The notes below the pieces were generated by a model that searched no databases, was not told where the DNA came from, and saw only the letters and a list, made by a program, of their open reading frames with translations. DNA of 64,000 nt from positions 25,599 to 89,598 of the forward strand of contig NDFF03000121.1 of the NCBI GenBank assembly GCA_002150815.3, given 5' to 3'. Positions 54,202 through 64,000 of this stretch are shown piece by piece. Every line of letters starts with the position of its first letter. Position 1 is the stretch's first letter. The translations under genes were made by a program, and so were the position numbers. Source of the stretch: Grammothele lineata. Lineage: Eukaryota > Basidiomycota > Agaricomycetes > Polyporales > Polyporaceae.

Positions 54202-56134
54202 ATGGAAGCAACAGAGCGCAAAGTCCCGCTCGGTCTGGCCGACGGCCAAGTTCCTACCTGGCCGACTCAGGCCGCAGAACGCCCCCAGGCATCCGCGGCG
54301 AAGAAACCCAGTCGTCGTTCGATGATTGTCGCGCTCGCGATGGTCTGGTGCTGGTCTCTCTGGCTCCTCATTCCGCACGGCACCCTCGACGCACCGGCAT
54401 CGTCTCATATCGACGCGCCTTCTGGCGAGTTCGAATGGTTCTCTGTATGTACACGCTCCGTTCTAGCCTCGTTCTTATGCCTCGCTCACCATAAGTCGCG
54501 TCCGTCGCAGATTGAGCCGTCCACAGAAATCAACTGGACGCCGTGCTACGACGGGCACAAGTGCGCGCGGCTCCTTCTCCCCCTCGACTGGACGAACGAG
54601 TCAGACACCCGCACGACTGCGATCGCCCTGCGCCTCGCGCCTGCTGTAACTCGCAGCCGCGGCGCAGTCATCGTGAACCCCGGCGGCCCGGGCGGGTCGG
54701 GTACAGGGCTCGTAGGGCGTGCGGGTGCGAACCTGACGCGCATCGTCGGCTCGTTTGACATCCTTGGCTTCGACCCGCGCGGGATAGGGGCCAGCACGCC
54801 GCGTGCAGATTGCTGGGACAGCAACTCGCAACGGAGTATCTGGGGCACCCAGGAAGGCCACAAAATCCTGAACACGTCGGACGAAACGCTTGGGCTCTAC
54901 CGTGCCCGCGAGATGGCTACGGCGGCGCGCTGTGAGGCCAAGATCGGTGGCGAAGATGGCATCGCGCGGTACATGAGCACTACGAGCGTGTCAAGGGACA
55001 TGCTTGCTATCTCCGAAAAGCTTGGACAAGACAAATTGTACTACTGGGGTTTTGTAAGTCACTTCAAATCAGCCTGATGGGAGGTATGTGCTTAGCGCTT
55101 CACAGAGCTACGGATCCATTCTCGGCCAGTACTTCTCGGCCATGTACCCGGACAAGGTTGGACGCGTGGTCATTGATGGAGTGTACGACTCGAGCAACTA
55201 CCGCGCGGCCCTCTGGAACTCCAACCTCGTTGACATGGAAGAGGTCATAGCATCCCTCTTCACGTACTGCTACCAGGCTGGCCCGCTCAAGTGCAAGCTC
55301 TACGAGCCTACGCCTGAAGCCATTCGCGAACGCTTCTTCCGCACCGTCGGCGCAGTTGACAGCGACCCCGTGTCTGTGTCCCTCGCAGACCCTCCCTTCG
55401 TCATTACGCGCAAGGTCCTCATCGAACAGCTATTCCGCGCCGCATACAAGCCGCTCGCAAACTACGGCGCCGTGGTTGACACTATCCTCGCGCTTGAGGA
55501 CGGCAACAGCACCGCGCTCGCGGAGCTCGCGCCCTCGATCATCGATCGCACCGAGTGCTCGTGCTCGTCAGGCAGCACTCCGTGGCTCGATGGCAACGAG
55601 GCCTTCAACGCGATCGCATGCGGCGACGGCGACGAGCACCCGTACGACCCTGCGACCTACGCCAAGTACTATTCCGCGCTCGTCGCCGACTCCCCTCACG
55701 CGGGCCCCTTCTGGGCCGTGCACTATCTCCAGTGTGCAGAGTGGCGGGTCCGCCCCGCGTGGCGCTACACAGGTCCGATTGCCGCCCCCAACGGGACCGC
55801 GCACCCGGTCCTGCTCGTACAGCCGCGGTGGGACCCGGTGTGCCCGTTGCGCGACGCAAAGGCGGTGCGCGCGCGTTATGCGGGCGCGGGGCTGCTCGTG
55901 CAGAACTCACACGGGCATTGCTCACTCTCGGCGCCGTCGATCTGTACCGCACGGCATATTCGCGCATACTTCGAAGAGGGGGTGCTCCCGAAGGAGGGCA
56001 CGGTGTGCGAGGCGGACGAGCTACCGTTTGTTGGGATGGTTGGAGATGCAACTGCGATGTCGACGGAAGACGCTGAGCTGCTGGAGGCTGTGAGGGGTTT
56101 ATCATCTGTTGTTCCCATGTTCGGCAACGCCTAA
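54202..56134 (+). CDS. Membrane-anchored alpha/beta hydrolase, TAP-like peptidase family
   Basis: Three exons (54202-54444, 54511-55053, 55106-56134) give 604 residues. A cytosolic basic N-terminus (KKPSRRSM) is followed by one transmembrane helix (IVALAMVWCWSLWLLI), giving a type II membrane protein with the enzyme outside or luminal. The hydrolase has GAVIVNPGGPGGSGTGLVGR (oxyanion region), FDPRGIGASTP, the nucleophile GFSYGSILGQY (Ser, rebuilt by splicing), QPRWDPVCPL (Asp) and SHGHCSLSAPS (His) in the C-terminal TAP domain. Relatives are bacterial tripeptidyl aminopeptidases and fungal homologues, so exopeptidase activity is likely but unproven. Several cysteines and N-glycosylation sites fit a secreted-side location. 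Confidence 0.9.
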
Positions 56135-56290
56135 ACATCCCTCACGCCTTGGTCCAAATACACGTTGGGGACCATGTTAGAATGTATGTATAGGTCTGAG
56201 ACTCCTGTATGCGTCGGGAACTACTCACCTACCCATATTGTACTTGGCGATGTCGTGTGATTGATACAAACCACTCTGGCGCAAGCAATA

Positions 56291-57890
56291 TCATGTCTTG
56301 CCAAATTCTATGAGAGACCAGATCGCTACACGGTTGTCGTGCCCACCAGACACGAGCCAACGACATCGTTCCGCCTTATCCGACTCGCTCATGTCAACAT
56401 CGTCATCTTCTATGTCTTCGTCCGAGAGTGCGAAAGTTGGCAGCGATTCAGGATGGGTTCGTGCGAATGCGAGGGCTTGGCAGTTCTTTTTGTGGCATTC
56501 CAATGTTCCCAATGACTTAAACGTTTTGGTGGAATAGAGTCGTATCCTACCACAGTTGTGTCGTTAAAACCGCGACAGGTACAGTGCATATATTTGACAC
56601 ACCTTCCATCCCATCCGCCAACTGCGCACACACGCCCGTCGTCCCGCAAAGCAACGGAGCCGTTCCCAGGATGCTTCGTCCGATAAACTTGGCAAGCAGA
56701 CGACAAGGATTCGGGACGCTCAGCCTCCTTTGCAGCAAATCAGCTGGGGAGTGCGCAGTTGCACCGAGACGAGAATACTTGCCTTCAGGTTATACCGGCC
56801 TACCAAGTGGTCTGCGGACACACTCAGTGCAAGCGAGCCGTCCCTCGACACTGTCATTGCCATCACTAGTAGATATAACCGAATCAGTCCCAGCCGAATC
56901 CAAGCACCATCGAAAACAAGTCCGAAGACCTACCAGACTCGACGTGTAGCTTGACCGTCCATAGGACATCCCATCCCACACCCTCGATCGTCGTCTCTCT
57001 GTCTTCGCGGGTATGCTCCCGCATCGTCACACTCCCGTTCTCGTACCCGCACAACAAGCGCAAGCGCGTGCGCCCGGCCGAGTGTGGGTGCGGCACCGAC
57101 GACAAGTGCATCGACATGATAATCCCTATCGCAGTATGAGAGGCGTTAGATCTATCGCGGCAAGTCGCCACTAACCGATGGGATTGCGCACGTCGCGCCC
57201 ATCTGACGATGGGGTGGGCTGGCCTGCCTTACCGATCGCTGCATGGAGACGTTCCTTCCCTGGGAGAGTCCATACGTCTGCCTATCTCCCATCCTGGCAT
57301 CAGCAGACGCACATTCACTAGAAATGGGACGTAGAAGAACGTACATACGCAGACTCGACGAGGTTAGGTACGGCGAGGAGCGCCTCGCGGCTCTCTGACC
57401 GCGCGGCCTCGGGGAGCGCAAGTAGCGAGAACCGGCAATAGTTCAGCGCGTTCACGTCCAGCGAATCGCACAGCGTCGGGGCCTGTAGCCCTGGCAGCGT
57501 CGCGGACCCACTTCCGAGTGTGCGCTCGGGGTGCTGGTTTACGGCGTGCACGCCCTGCCAGATGTGCAGCTTGTTGTCGCGCCCATGTCTAACGAGCAGG
57601 AGTCCAGCGCATTAGCATACCAGTACACTCAACAAGTCCAGAAGAAGCTGAAAGACAAACGTAATTACGCGCTGTCCCCACTCCTGCACCCCGAGCAGCC
57701 CGTCGTCGTGCGCCTTCCAAGCCGCGAGCGCACGCAGAGTCCGAGTGGAGGTGACGACGACGGTGCCCGCGCCATCGCCCGAGTACACACGCTCGTTATC
57801 GTCTGAAACCCAGAGCGCGTTCACCTGTGCGCCGTGGCTGCGGAGGAGATGTTTTGGCGTTGGGGGCGGCGGAGGCGCGCTCGTTTTCAT
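56291..57890 (-). CDS. ASA1: ASA1, WD-repeat subunit of the ASTRA complex
   Basis: Seven exons give 392 residues with WD-like repeats: HLLRSHGAQVNALWVSDDNE and VYSGDGAGTVVVTSTRTLR, ITHGRDNKLHIWQG, RLRLLCGYENGSVTMRE, CAVGGWDGRIRLYSTKTFKS and LVSGGHDNRVAIWSLIEF. Family markers CDSLDVNALNYCRFSLLALP and YADVWTLPGKERLHAAIGI identify the Asa1 group (related to human GNB1L). In yeast ASTRA works with Tra1, Tti1/Tti2 and Tel2 in PIKK assembly and chromatin-related complexes. An acidic loop EDIEDDDVDMSESD lies before the final repeat. The intron at 56728-56782 uses a GC donor (GCAAGT) instead of GT; the join YNLKEAERPESLSS preserves frame. All exon phases sum correctly. Confidence 0.88.
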
Positions 57891-58693
57891 GGCGGTGGCT
57901 GAACAAGGCAAGAACAAGGGACAACAGGCCATAAGGGATGCAACGGAGCGCTGAGCATATTCGGATGGAGGTGCACGTGTTTACGGAACGCCCGCCCTGG
58001 GCCTGGCCCCGATCGCCATCTCCGGAGGAAGACGTCATTAGCAACCTCGGATGTAACTGCACGGATCAAAAATGCATTGAACATGATCGAGGACGGAACA
58101 TATTTCCTCCTCATTTCACTAGAATGGCGGCGCAAACATGTAGGAGCCATGTTTCAGACTGGATAAGGAGCCTGCATAAGTCATCAATAACTTCGCGATA
58201 CGATGCACATGTACAGCGACGCCATCGACCCGAAAAGGTATGTACGAGTACTGGCTTCATTAACAAAGCGAAGCTAACGTGTGACTGATGAGACAACTTA
58301 ACGGCGGAGGTTTGGGCAGGGGTGAAATAGGATGCAGTGCGGCCGTCGGCGCGAATGGGGGAGCGGTTCCGAGAAGGGGATATATGGAAACGGCTTGAAC
58401 GGAATGAATGAAAGGGGCGTGCGGTATACAGAGCGGATGGCTGGGGCCCGTATCGTACAAGCAGACAAAAGGGCGTGGACGGACGTGGCGCTCGCGGGGG
58501 ATGAAGTGAAAGAGCGAGACGCGCTGTAAAGGGCCGCGCCACGGACCAAATCCTCCAGGGAGCGTCTGCCTCGCAGACGCGTGGAACGGGGGTAGCACGC
58601 GCCCGACGCGGTGGGCGCGAGGATATGTATGGATGTATCGGGGACGTATCGGGGCTGAGACGGCGACCGTGTCGAAGGGCACAGAGGGGGTGT
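57891..58693. other. Intergenic between two minus-strand genes
   Basis: Holds the ASA1 promoter and the 3' flank of the SH3 membrane protein. Opposite-strand ORFs here are low-complexity. Nothing supported. Confidence 0.45.
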
Positions 58694-59747
58694 TTAGAAG
58701 TTGGACCAGGACATGACGTTGTCTCGGGGGCCAAGGGACGGCGGAGCGTCGAGGTTGACGGTAACGCCCAAGCTGGACACACGCATGGGGCGCTCGGCGC
58801 GGAGGCCCTTCACGGGCTTGAGGAAGCACCACGCGGGGACCGCGCCAAGCTCGACCTCGCCAGGATTGAACACACTATCACGGCCGACGATGCACCAGCC
58901 GTCGTCGTGCTGCTGCACAAGCGTGAGGCTCTCCCCGAGCGAGACGACGAGCTCGTCGGGCAGGACAGGGTCGAACACCTGGCGGACCTTCTTCTGCGAG
59001 CCGCCAGCGCTGCCGATGGAGGAAGAGACGGAAAGGACGGAGGAGCGCTGGGAGTTGCTGCCGCCGAAGGGAATGTTGGGCATGGACCACGATGCGGTGG
59101 AGGCGGGGCGTCCGGAAGGCGTCCTATCGGTGAGACTGGGAGGAGGGGCAAGGTCTGCATCGAGCTCAGGCTCGGCCTTCATCATGGGGGCGAAGGGGCG
59201 GGGAAGTTTGCCCTGGGCGGAGTAGTGCTCAAGAATCTCATCACGCGACGCGCCGGGTCGGAGAACGGCGCGTTCAGGCATGATGATTTGAGAGTTGATT
59301 TGGTGGCGTGAAAAGCCCATCGTGTTCTTCCGGGAGAGATCAGAGGTGGAACTAGATTCAAGGTCAGCCCCGAATAACACGACTTCATAGCAACGCCCGA
59401 TATTGAAACGAGACGCGGAGGGAGCTCAATGAGGTTTCCGGGGAGTGTGCTGCCTCCGACGGGATGGACAACACAAAAACAGCCTCAAAGGGGAAAAGCG
59501 CAGCTTACCCGGGAGACTTTTCACTCATATCATCGGAACCCTGGAAGTGGTCGAACGCGGATCCACGTCTCTCCTCGCGCTTCTGTGCGGCGCGCTTCCT
59601 GAACCAGCGGATCGCGAGCCAGGTGCAGGCGCCAACACCAATGACAGCGGCAACAATGATGCCTGCGATGATAATGGGGTTGTTGGTCGAGTCGTCAGAC
59701 GAGGTGTCGTCGCGCGTAGCGAGAGGGGCGAAGACGTGGGGGGCCAT
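58694..59747 (-). CDS. Single-pass membrane protein with C-terminal SH3 domain
   Basis: Two exons (59509-59747, 58694-59351) give 298 residues. A short Ser/Asp-rich outer part leads to one transmembrane helix (NPIIIAGIIVAAVIGVGACT then WLAIRWF), then a basic cytosolic stretch KRAAQKREERR. The C-terminal half has an SH3 domain: RQVFDPVLPDELVVSLGESL, TLVQQHDDGWCIVGRD and GAVPAWCFLKPV, where ALYDY is replaced by VFDP and the usual GxxPxxYV becomes GAVPAWCFL. The layout recalls fungal Fus1-like membrane-SH3 proteins linked to polarity or fusion, but orthology is not shown. Start placed at MAPHVFAPL, the only ATG before the transmembrane helix in frame. A Ser-rich region lies before the SH3. Confidence 0.82.
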
Positions 59748-62046
59748 TTCGTTCACAGAAGTGATCGTGTTGGGACGTCGAAGGTGAAGAAAGACAACGG
59801 GGATTGAGGGTGGTAGATGACGTCGCGTCTAGTCTTCGGTAAAGAATGGCTGGTTGGGAAGGAATGACAGGACGTCCGGTGCGGACACGTTGGTGATTTC
59901 GCTTCCGGAGTCTAGGCGAGGAGGCCGAGACGAGTGGAGTCTCAAGGCCGGACGATGATCGCACTAGACGAACGGGCAGGAAGACCCAAGGGACCAGAGA
60001 GCGGGCAGGCGGTGAGGAGGGAGAGGGAAAGAGAGACAGGGGAGGTTCGGAATAGGCTTTATGGCGCGGACATCGGAGAGCGGATCGGGTGGAGGACGAT
60101 AACCATGGGCGGCTGCGCGTCGTGAAATTGAGCAGCCAAATCCGGACGCGGTCCGGTCGCTGTTGCCATGGCGCTCGCTCCGCCATTCGCCACACCGCGC
60201 GCCCGCTCCGATCCGCCCGCGACCCGTCACCCTCCGTCGCCGACGCCCGCCGCTCACACCGGACGCGTCTGGTTCGCTTCGCCTGTGGCAATTAAAGGCT
60301 CCACTCGCACGCGCAGTCGCCCCTTCGCTGTCGACGCCGCTTCCCGTTCGTGTGGAGTCCCCCGAAGGCCCCCTCGATGTTGCCATTGGCGCAGTGATGC
60401 CACTGCATGATGGCTCCCTAGGCAAGACAGTACCAGTACAGCAGCGCTATCACACCTCTGAGATCCCAGTTCACAACATATGTCACTGCCGTCGTACATA
60501 CGCTGCCATCTCCGACGTCCCGAGTTGACATCAACAACGCTCTTCCGTGCCGCCTGCCAACTGGTACATCCCCGAGCTGTGTGAGGATGCGGATGTAGAG
60601 GGACATTCATATCTTGCCAGCCTATCGTCGACGGTGCCAACATTTAGCAAGATGGAGGACGCGATGAGAGATAGATGCAGACAAAGAGCGCCGTCTGGCT
60701 ATGGATGGTTTGTTCGTCATCGACACTGTTCCCAGAATCGCCTCAGACCACTACCCATGCCCTTCGTTTACGGGGAATAGGAAGCCATGAATACTCGAAC
60801 ACACCTGCACACATTTCCCCGTGGAATTCGCGAGCACGCGTGACGATGTCGTTTGGCGCGTACCGCCGGGGACCGGTTTCACTCCGCCCTGCCACGAAAA
60901 ATAACAGCCGTTGCGATCGCGTCCACATCCAGGCCCAGCGCTCTACTACCATCCTGGCCAGGCGCGATCTAGGTGGTTCTGTTCGGGAGCGTATCGCCCA
61001 AGGGGGGATGCATTTGTGGATGATGAACGGCAGCGCGGGCGGGAGCACCCCGTGCGTACGTGACAACGCAAAAAACTGTAAACTGAGAAAATAGCATCCC
61101 CAGACGTCATTAACAACGCTTCGCATGCTCACCGGTTACCCGCGAGATATGTACGTTATACTGAGGACAACTGTCGCGTGGGGTCGGCGAGCGCGCCCGA
61201 CTTGCGGCTGAGATGCCCACGCGGGCACGGCTCAATGTGTCCGCCCACGTCAGATTCCAATTGTCCTCGGTATTGCACACGACCCACGGGCGGCGGGGAC
61301 GTCAACAGTAACGTATACATACGGCCCTCGCGTGAGCGAAGTGCGAAGCGAGCGAAAGTTAGCAAAACAAGGAAGAGGGCATCGACGCTCGCGCACGAAT
61401 GGACCGGTGCAACCAGGCGAAGTGTCCACTGGGGAGGCAGCAGGGGGTGAGCAACGGCGGGGACGGGAGGAGAACGGGGCGAAATTATATAAATAAAGCG
61501 GCGGTATTGAGTACACTAAGCACTAAGGAGCCAAGCGAGCCTGAGGGTCGTAGGAGGAAGCACGCACCCCTGGGGGTAACAAATCAGAAACCAGGGGGGG
61601 CGATGGCGGAGGTAGGGAGGATGTGGGACGCGGAGGGCGGCCAGGGCGGCGGTAGATAGGTAGAGTAGAGGACAGTCGTAAGCGTACGAGAGGGGATTCG
61701 TACAGGGGCATGGGGACGAGGATAGGGTGCGCGGCGGGACAGAACAGAACGGTCCGTGTCTGGACGGGAAGGGAGAACACCAGCGGGGATCCGCGCACGG
61801 GTGTCTCTGAGCAGAAACGAGCAACAGCCAGGAATAAAGGCATCGGCGTCACATCACGTCACGTACATCGTGGGTGGGGAGGGGAACAGGAAGAGTGCAT
61901 CCAGACTCGAATAAGTATCACGAAGAAGAGGGGCGTCTAGCACGTCGGAATAACGAAAGGACAGCGGCGCACGCGCTCAGCTCGGGGAAGAGAGTCGGCC
62001 GCCCGGGGCAAGGGAGACGGTGGTCCGTCGGCGCGTAGGGTACAAA
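59748..62046. other. Intergenic, 2.3 kb, no supported gene
   Basis: Holds the SH3-protein promoter and the 3' flank of the next minus-strand gene. ORFs of 120-140 codons occur on both strands around 60.6-61.1 kb and overlap each other; none has a recognisable domain or coherent splice sites. No tRNA or repeat was found. Confidence 0.4.
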
Positions 62047-63447
62047 TTAATGCCCAGGGGGAAGGGGGAACTGTCGCACAGTAGCGATGTCGGATTCGTC
62101 GTTGGAGTAGGCCGAGTAGGTCGAGCCCTGCATGGAGACGACACGCAGGCGATCTTGGGCCTCGTCCCTCGAGATGTCCAAAGCGGCGATAAGCGACGCC
62201 ATGGCCCGCTCGCTGCCAAAAGCGGACGCGGAGGAGCCGCTGGGGACGGACGACTTGCTGGTGTTGGTCTGGGTGGCGAGCGAGTCATGTGCGTGTGTCT
62301 TGACGGAGGCGATAGGTACGGCTTCGTGAAGATCGAGGAAAGGGTTCTTAGATGGTGCAACAGTGTCATCGCGGACCAAGGATTGGGCACGGCTGGTGCG
62401 ACTGTTGCTGCGGCTGCGATGGCGGCTGTGACGGTTTGTGTTGACATCCCGGGCGTTGAAGAAAGGGTTGTTGCTCCGTGCCCTCGGCTCTGCCTCCTCC
62501 GCCATCGCGGCGAAAGGGTTGCGGGACACGGGCGCGTCGTTCGCAGCTGCAGCAATCTCGTCATCCGTGTTCAGCACCTCGGCGGACTCCCATCGGTGCA
62601 GCGCGGACGCGGTCGCAGGAGGAGTCATCTTGGCCATGACCATCGTGGGCGACATTGTGCCAGACTCCGCGCGGACGGAGCGCATCGAAAGGAAAGACTC
62701 GTCACCGAGCGTCTGGCCGTCCCAAGATACACCGCTATTTTGGCGGGCCGCGGCGGAAGCGTTGGCGAACGGTTTGTCAGGGTTCTCGAGGGCGAGCTCC
62801 TCCGCAAGGGAGGGGTGGTACTTGGTGAAATCGAGTTTGGGGAGGTCATACTCGTCCATGTTTGTCTTGGTAGTGTACGCGGTCCGGATGCTCGGCGACT
62901 TCTTGAACATGGAGAAATTCTTGTCGTCTGACTCCTGCATCTCCTGCGCATTGGGTGCTTGGGATGGAGGCGGGGCCTTCTCGGAATCATCGAGTTGGTG
63001 AAAGGAGCGGGCGCGCTCGCGCTGCTGCTTGGCATGGCCAGCGGCGTTCATCCTCTCGGATGTAGATAGTTTGTCCGTCGAACGCTTGTACCACGCGAGG
63101 AATAGGCATACCAGGATCGCGAGACCGACGAACGCACCAACGCAGGCTCCAATGACGGTCCCCAAGGGGAGTTGGGAAGAACTCTTGGCGGAAGATGAAG
63201 CATCGGCAGCCGTGGTACTGGATGGTGTTGATGTGGACGAAGTCGTCGGCGTCGAGGTAATCACGATAGTGGAGCCTGAAACGAGAGCTGGGGCGGTAGC
63301 AGCTACAGCGTTGGTAGACGCGTCGGGGTTGAAGAGAAGGGAGCCCGTCGTGGCAGCATCGCCCGATGCAGTTGTGCCGGTATTCGCAAGGCCCGGAATA
63401 CTGGTTGTGTCATCACGACGGAGATGGTGCTTGGGTACGATATGCAT
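62047..63447 (-). CDS. Ser/Thr-rich single-pass membrane protein of unknown function
   Basis: A single exon of 466 residues. The first ~100 residues are Ser/Thr/Ala-rich (STPTTSSTSTPSSTTAADAS), typical of an O-mannosylated outer domain. A transmembrane helix follows (LGTVIGACVGAFVGLAILVC then LFLAWYKR). The cytosolic part of about 330 residues is disordered-looking with several similar short motifs: NPDKPFANAS, RNPFAAMA, NNPFFNAR and KNPFLDLH. These repeated NPF tripeptides are known ligands of EH domains in endocytosis, which suggests trafficking or a membrane-signalling role. There is no clear N-terminal signal peptide. I do not recognise a named family. It neighbours another single-pass protein, the SH3 protein, on the same strand. 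Confidence 0.8.
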   Translation of the reverse strand: MHIVPKHHLRRDDTTSIPGLANTGTTASGDAATTGSLLFNPDASTNAVAATAPALVSGSTIVITSTPTTSSTSTPSSTTAADASSSAKSSSQLPLGTVIGACVGAFVGLAILVCLFLAWYKRSTDKLSTSERMNAAGHAKQQRERARSFHQLDDSEKAPPPSQAPNAQEMQESDDKNFSMFKKSPSIRTAYTTKTNMDEYDLPKLDFTKYHPSLAEELALENPDKPFANASAAARQNSGVSWDGQTLGDESFLSMRSVRAESGTMSPTMVMAKMTPPATASALHRWESAEVLNTDDEIAAAANDAPVSRNPFAAMAEEAEPRARSNNPFFNARDVNTNRHSRHRSRSNSRTSRAQSLVRDDTVAPSKNPFLDLHEAVPIASVKTHAHDSLATQTNTSKSSVPSGSSASAFGSERAMASLIAALDISRDEAQDRLRVVSMQGSTYSAYSNDESDIATVRQFPLPPGH

Positions 63448-64000
63448 GGGTGGGCGAGGGTGGAAGAGACAGGTTGGTAAGGGTGTAGGGTAAGGAACGA
63501 CAAAGGAGTGAGCCCGTCAGAGGGCGGGCGATGTGGTGGGACTGGCGGTCGGGCTGGGAAGCGGGCACGTAATGAGTGGAAGGTGTCGATCACACGGAAG
63601 CGGACGAGGGCGACGGGCGAGATGAATGGGGAAATAGACAGACCTGGCGGAGAGGAGACGAGGAGACAGCCCGGGGAGGCGAGGGTGCGCCTGGGACGTC
63701 TGCGTCGTCTTGGTCGACGATGAAGCGGGGAGGAGGAGGGAGAGGAGAAGGGACGAACGGAGCACCAGGTCGCCATCACAAAGGGCCCGTTCCAGAGACC
63801 CACGCGAGCGCCCGCCTGGAATTGATCCAGGTAACTGCCGGCTCCGGCATCGCCGCTTGCCACGCTCGCCCCGCCCAGCGTCGGCCAGCGGCCCATTGTC
63901 CCGCTCTTCCAGCTCCCTTCGAATTCGGCGCACTTTCTCCATCGCTCGTCCCCTACATCCGTCTGCCCGAAGGCTCTCTCTGCGCCTTGCCAGCCCAAGT
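63448..64000. other. 5' flank of the membrane protein gene, to window end
   Basis: CT-rich on the minus strand close to the start codon, as expected for a leader. A minus-strand ORF continues here but looks non-coding. No further gene supported before the window ends. Confidence 0.4.

Noticed and set aside
1..64000. CRISPR arrays, intact transposons, prophage or secondary-metabolite cluster
   Set aside because: No regularly spaced repeats, transposase, reverse transcriptase, terminal repeats, or PKS/NRPS/terpene genes were seen.

Overview
The window is nuclear DNA from a filamentous basidiomycete, most likely an Agaricomycete. The signs are intron-dense genes (up to about 40 introns in one gene), short introns of roughly 50-65 nt with GTRNGT donors, a GC-rich coding sequence, and gene families typical of that group: an atypical large G-alpha, a DUF3669 protein, an HNH-associated fragment and a YOR1-type ABCC transporter. 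The closest-relative statement is inference from protein style; no database search was possible.

Layout. 0-7 kb: a YOR1-like ABC transporter (+). 8-9.7 kb: a BSD2/NDFIP-like ubiquitin-ligase adaptor (-). 11.2-13.4 kb: trehalose-6-phosphate synthase TPS1 (+). 13.4-15.8 kb: no confident gene, but a duplicated exon-like segment. 15.8-17.6 kb: replication factor C subunit 3 (+). 17.9-21.1 kb: an MLX/INO4-like bHLH factor (-) and a DUF3669 kinase-like protein (-). 21.2-21.5 kb: a carboxypeptidase relic (+). 22.1-25.5 kb: an alpha/beta hydrolase (-) and a secreted histidine acid phosphatase (-). 27.4-32 kb: a NUDIX hydrolase (-) and a KE4-type ZIP zinc transporter (-). 32.3-35 kb: an HNH-associated fragment (+), an ATG7 relic (+) and an HD-domain hydrolase (+). 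35.2-38.3 kb: PP2C phosphatase (-) and TAN1 (+), sharing a 301-bp divergent promoter. 38.7-41.9 kb: F-actin capping protein beta (+) and an RTT106-type histone chaperone (+). 42-43.5 kb: a zinc-family alcohol dehydrogenase (-). 45.9-49.4 kb: G-alpha (-) and a PPIL3-type cyclophilin (+), divergent. 51.5-56.2 kb: an arrestin-like protein (-), tRNA-His (+) and a membrane-anchored TAP-family peptidase (+). 56.2-63.5 kb: ASTRA subunit ASA1 (-) and two single-pass membrane proteins (-), one with an SH3 domain.

There is no operon-like logic; most genes are housekeeping. Thematic links are modest: membrane trafficking and ubiquitin adaptors (BSD2, arrestin), signalling (G-alpha, PP2C, SH3 membrane protein), and chromatin/replication (RFC3, RTT106, ASA1). 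No CRISPR array, intact transposon, virus or biosynthetic cluster was seen. The strongest unusual signals are very small exons (5 and 7 nt) that are needed to restore conserved motifs, two unprocessed pseudogene relics that keep their introns (ATG7 and an S10 carboxypeptidase), a G-alpha whose catalytic glutamine is replaced, and the unexplained duplicated exon-like segment near 14 kb.
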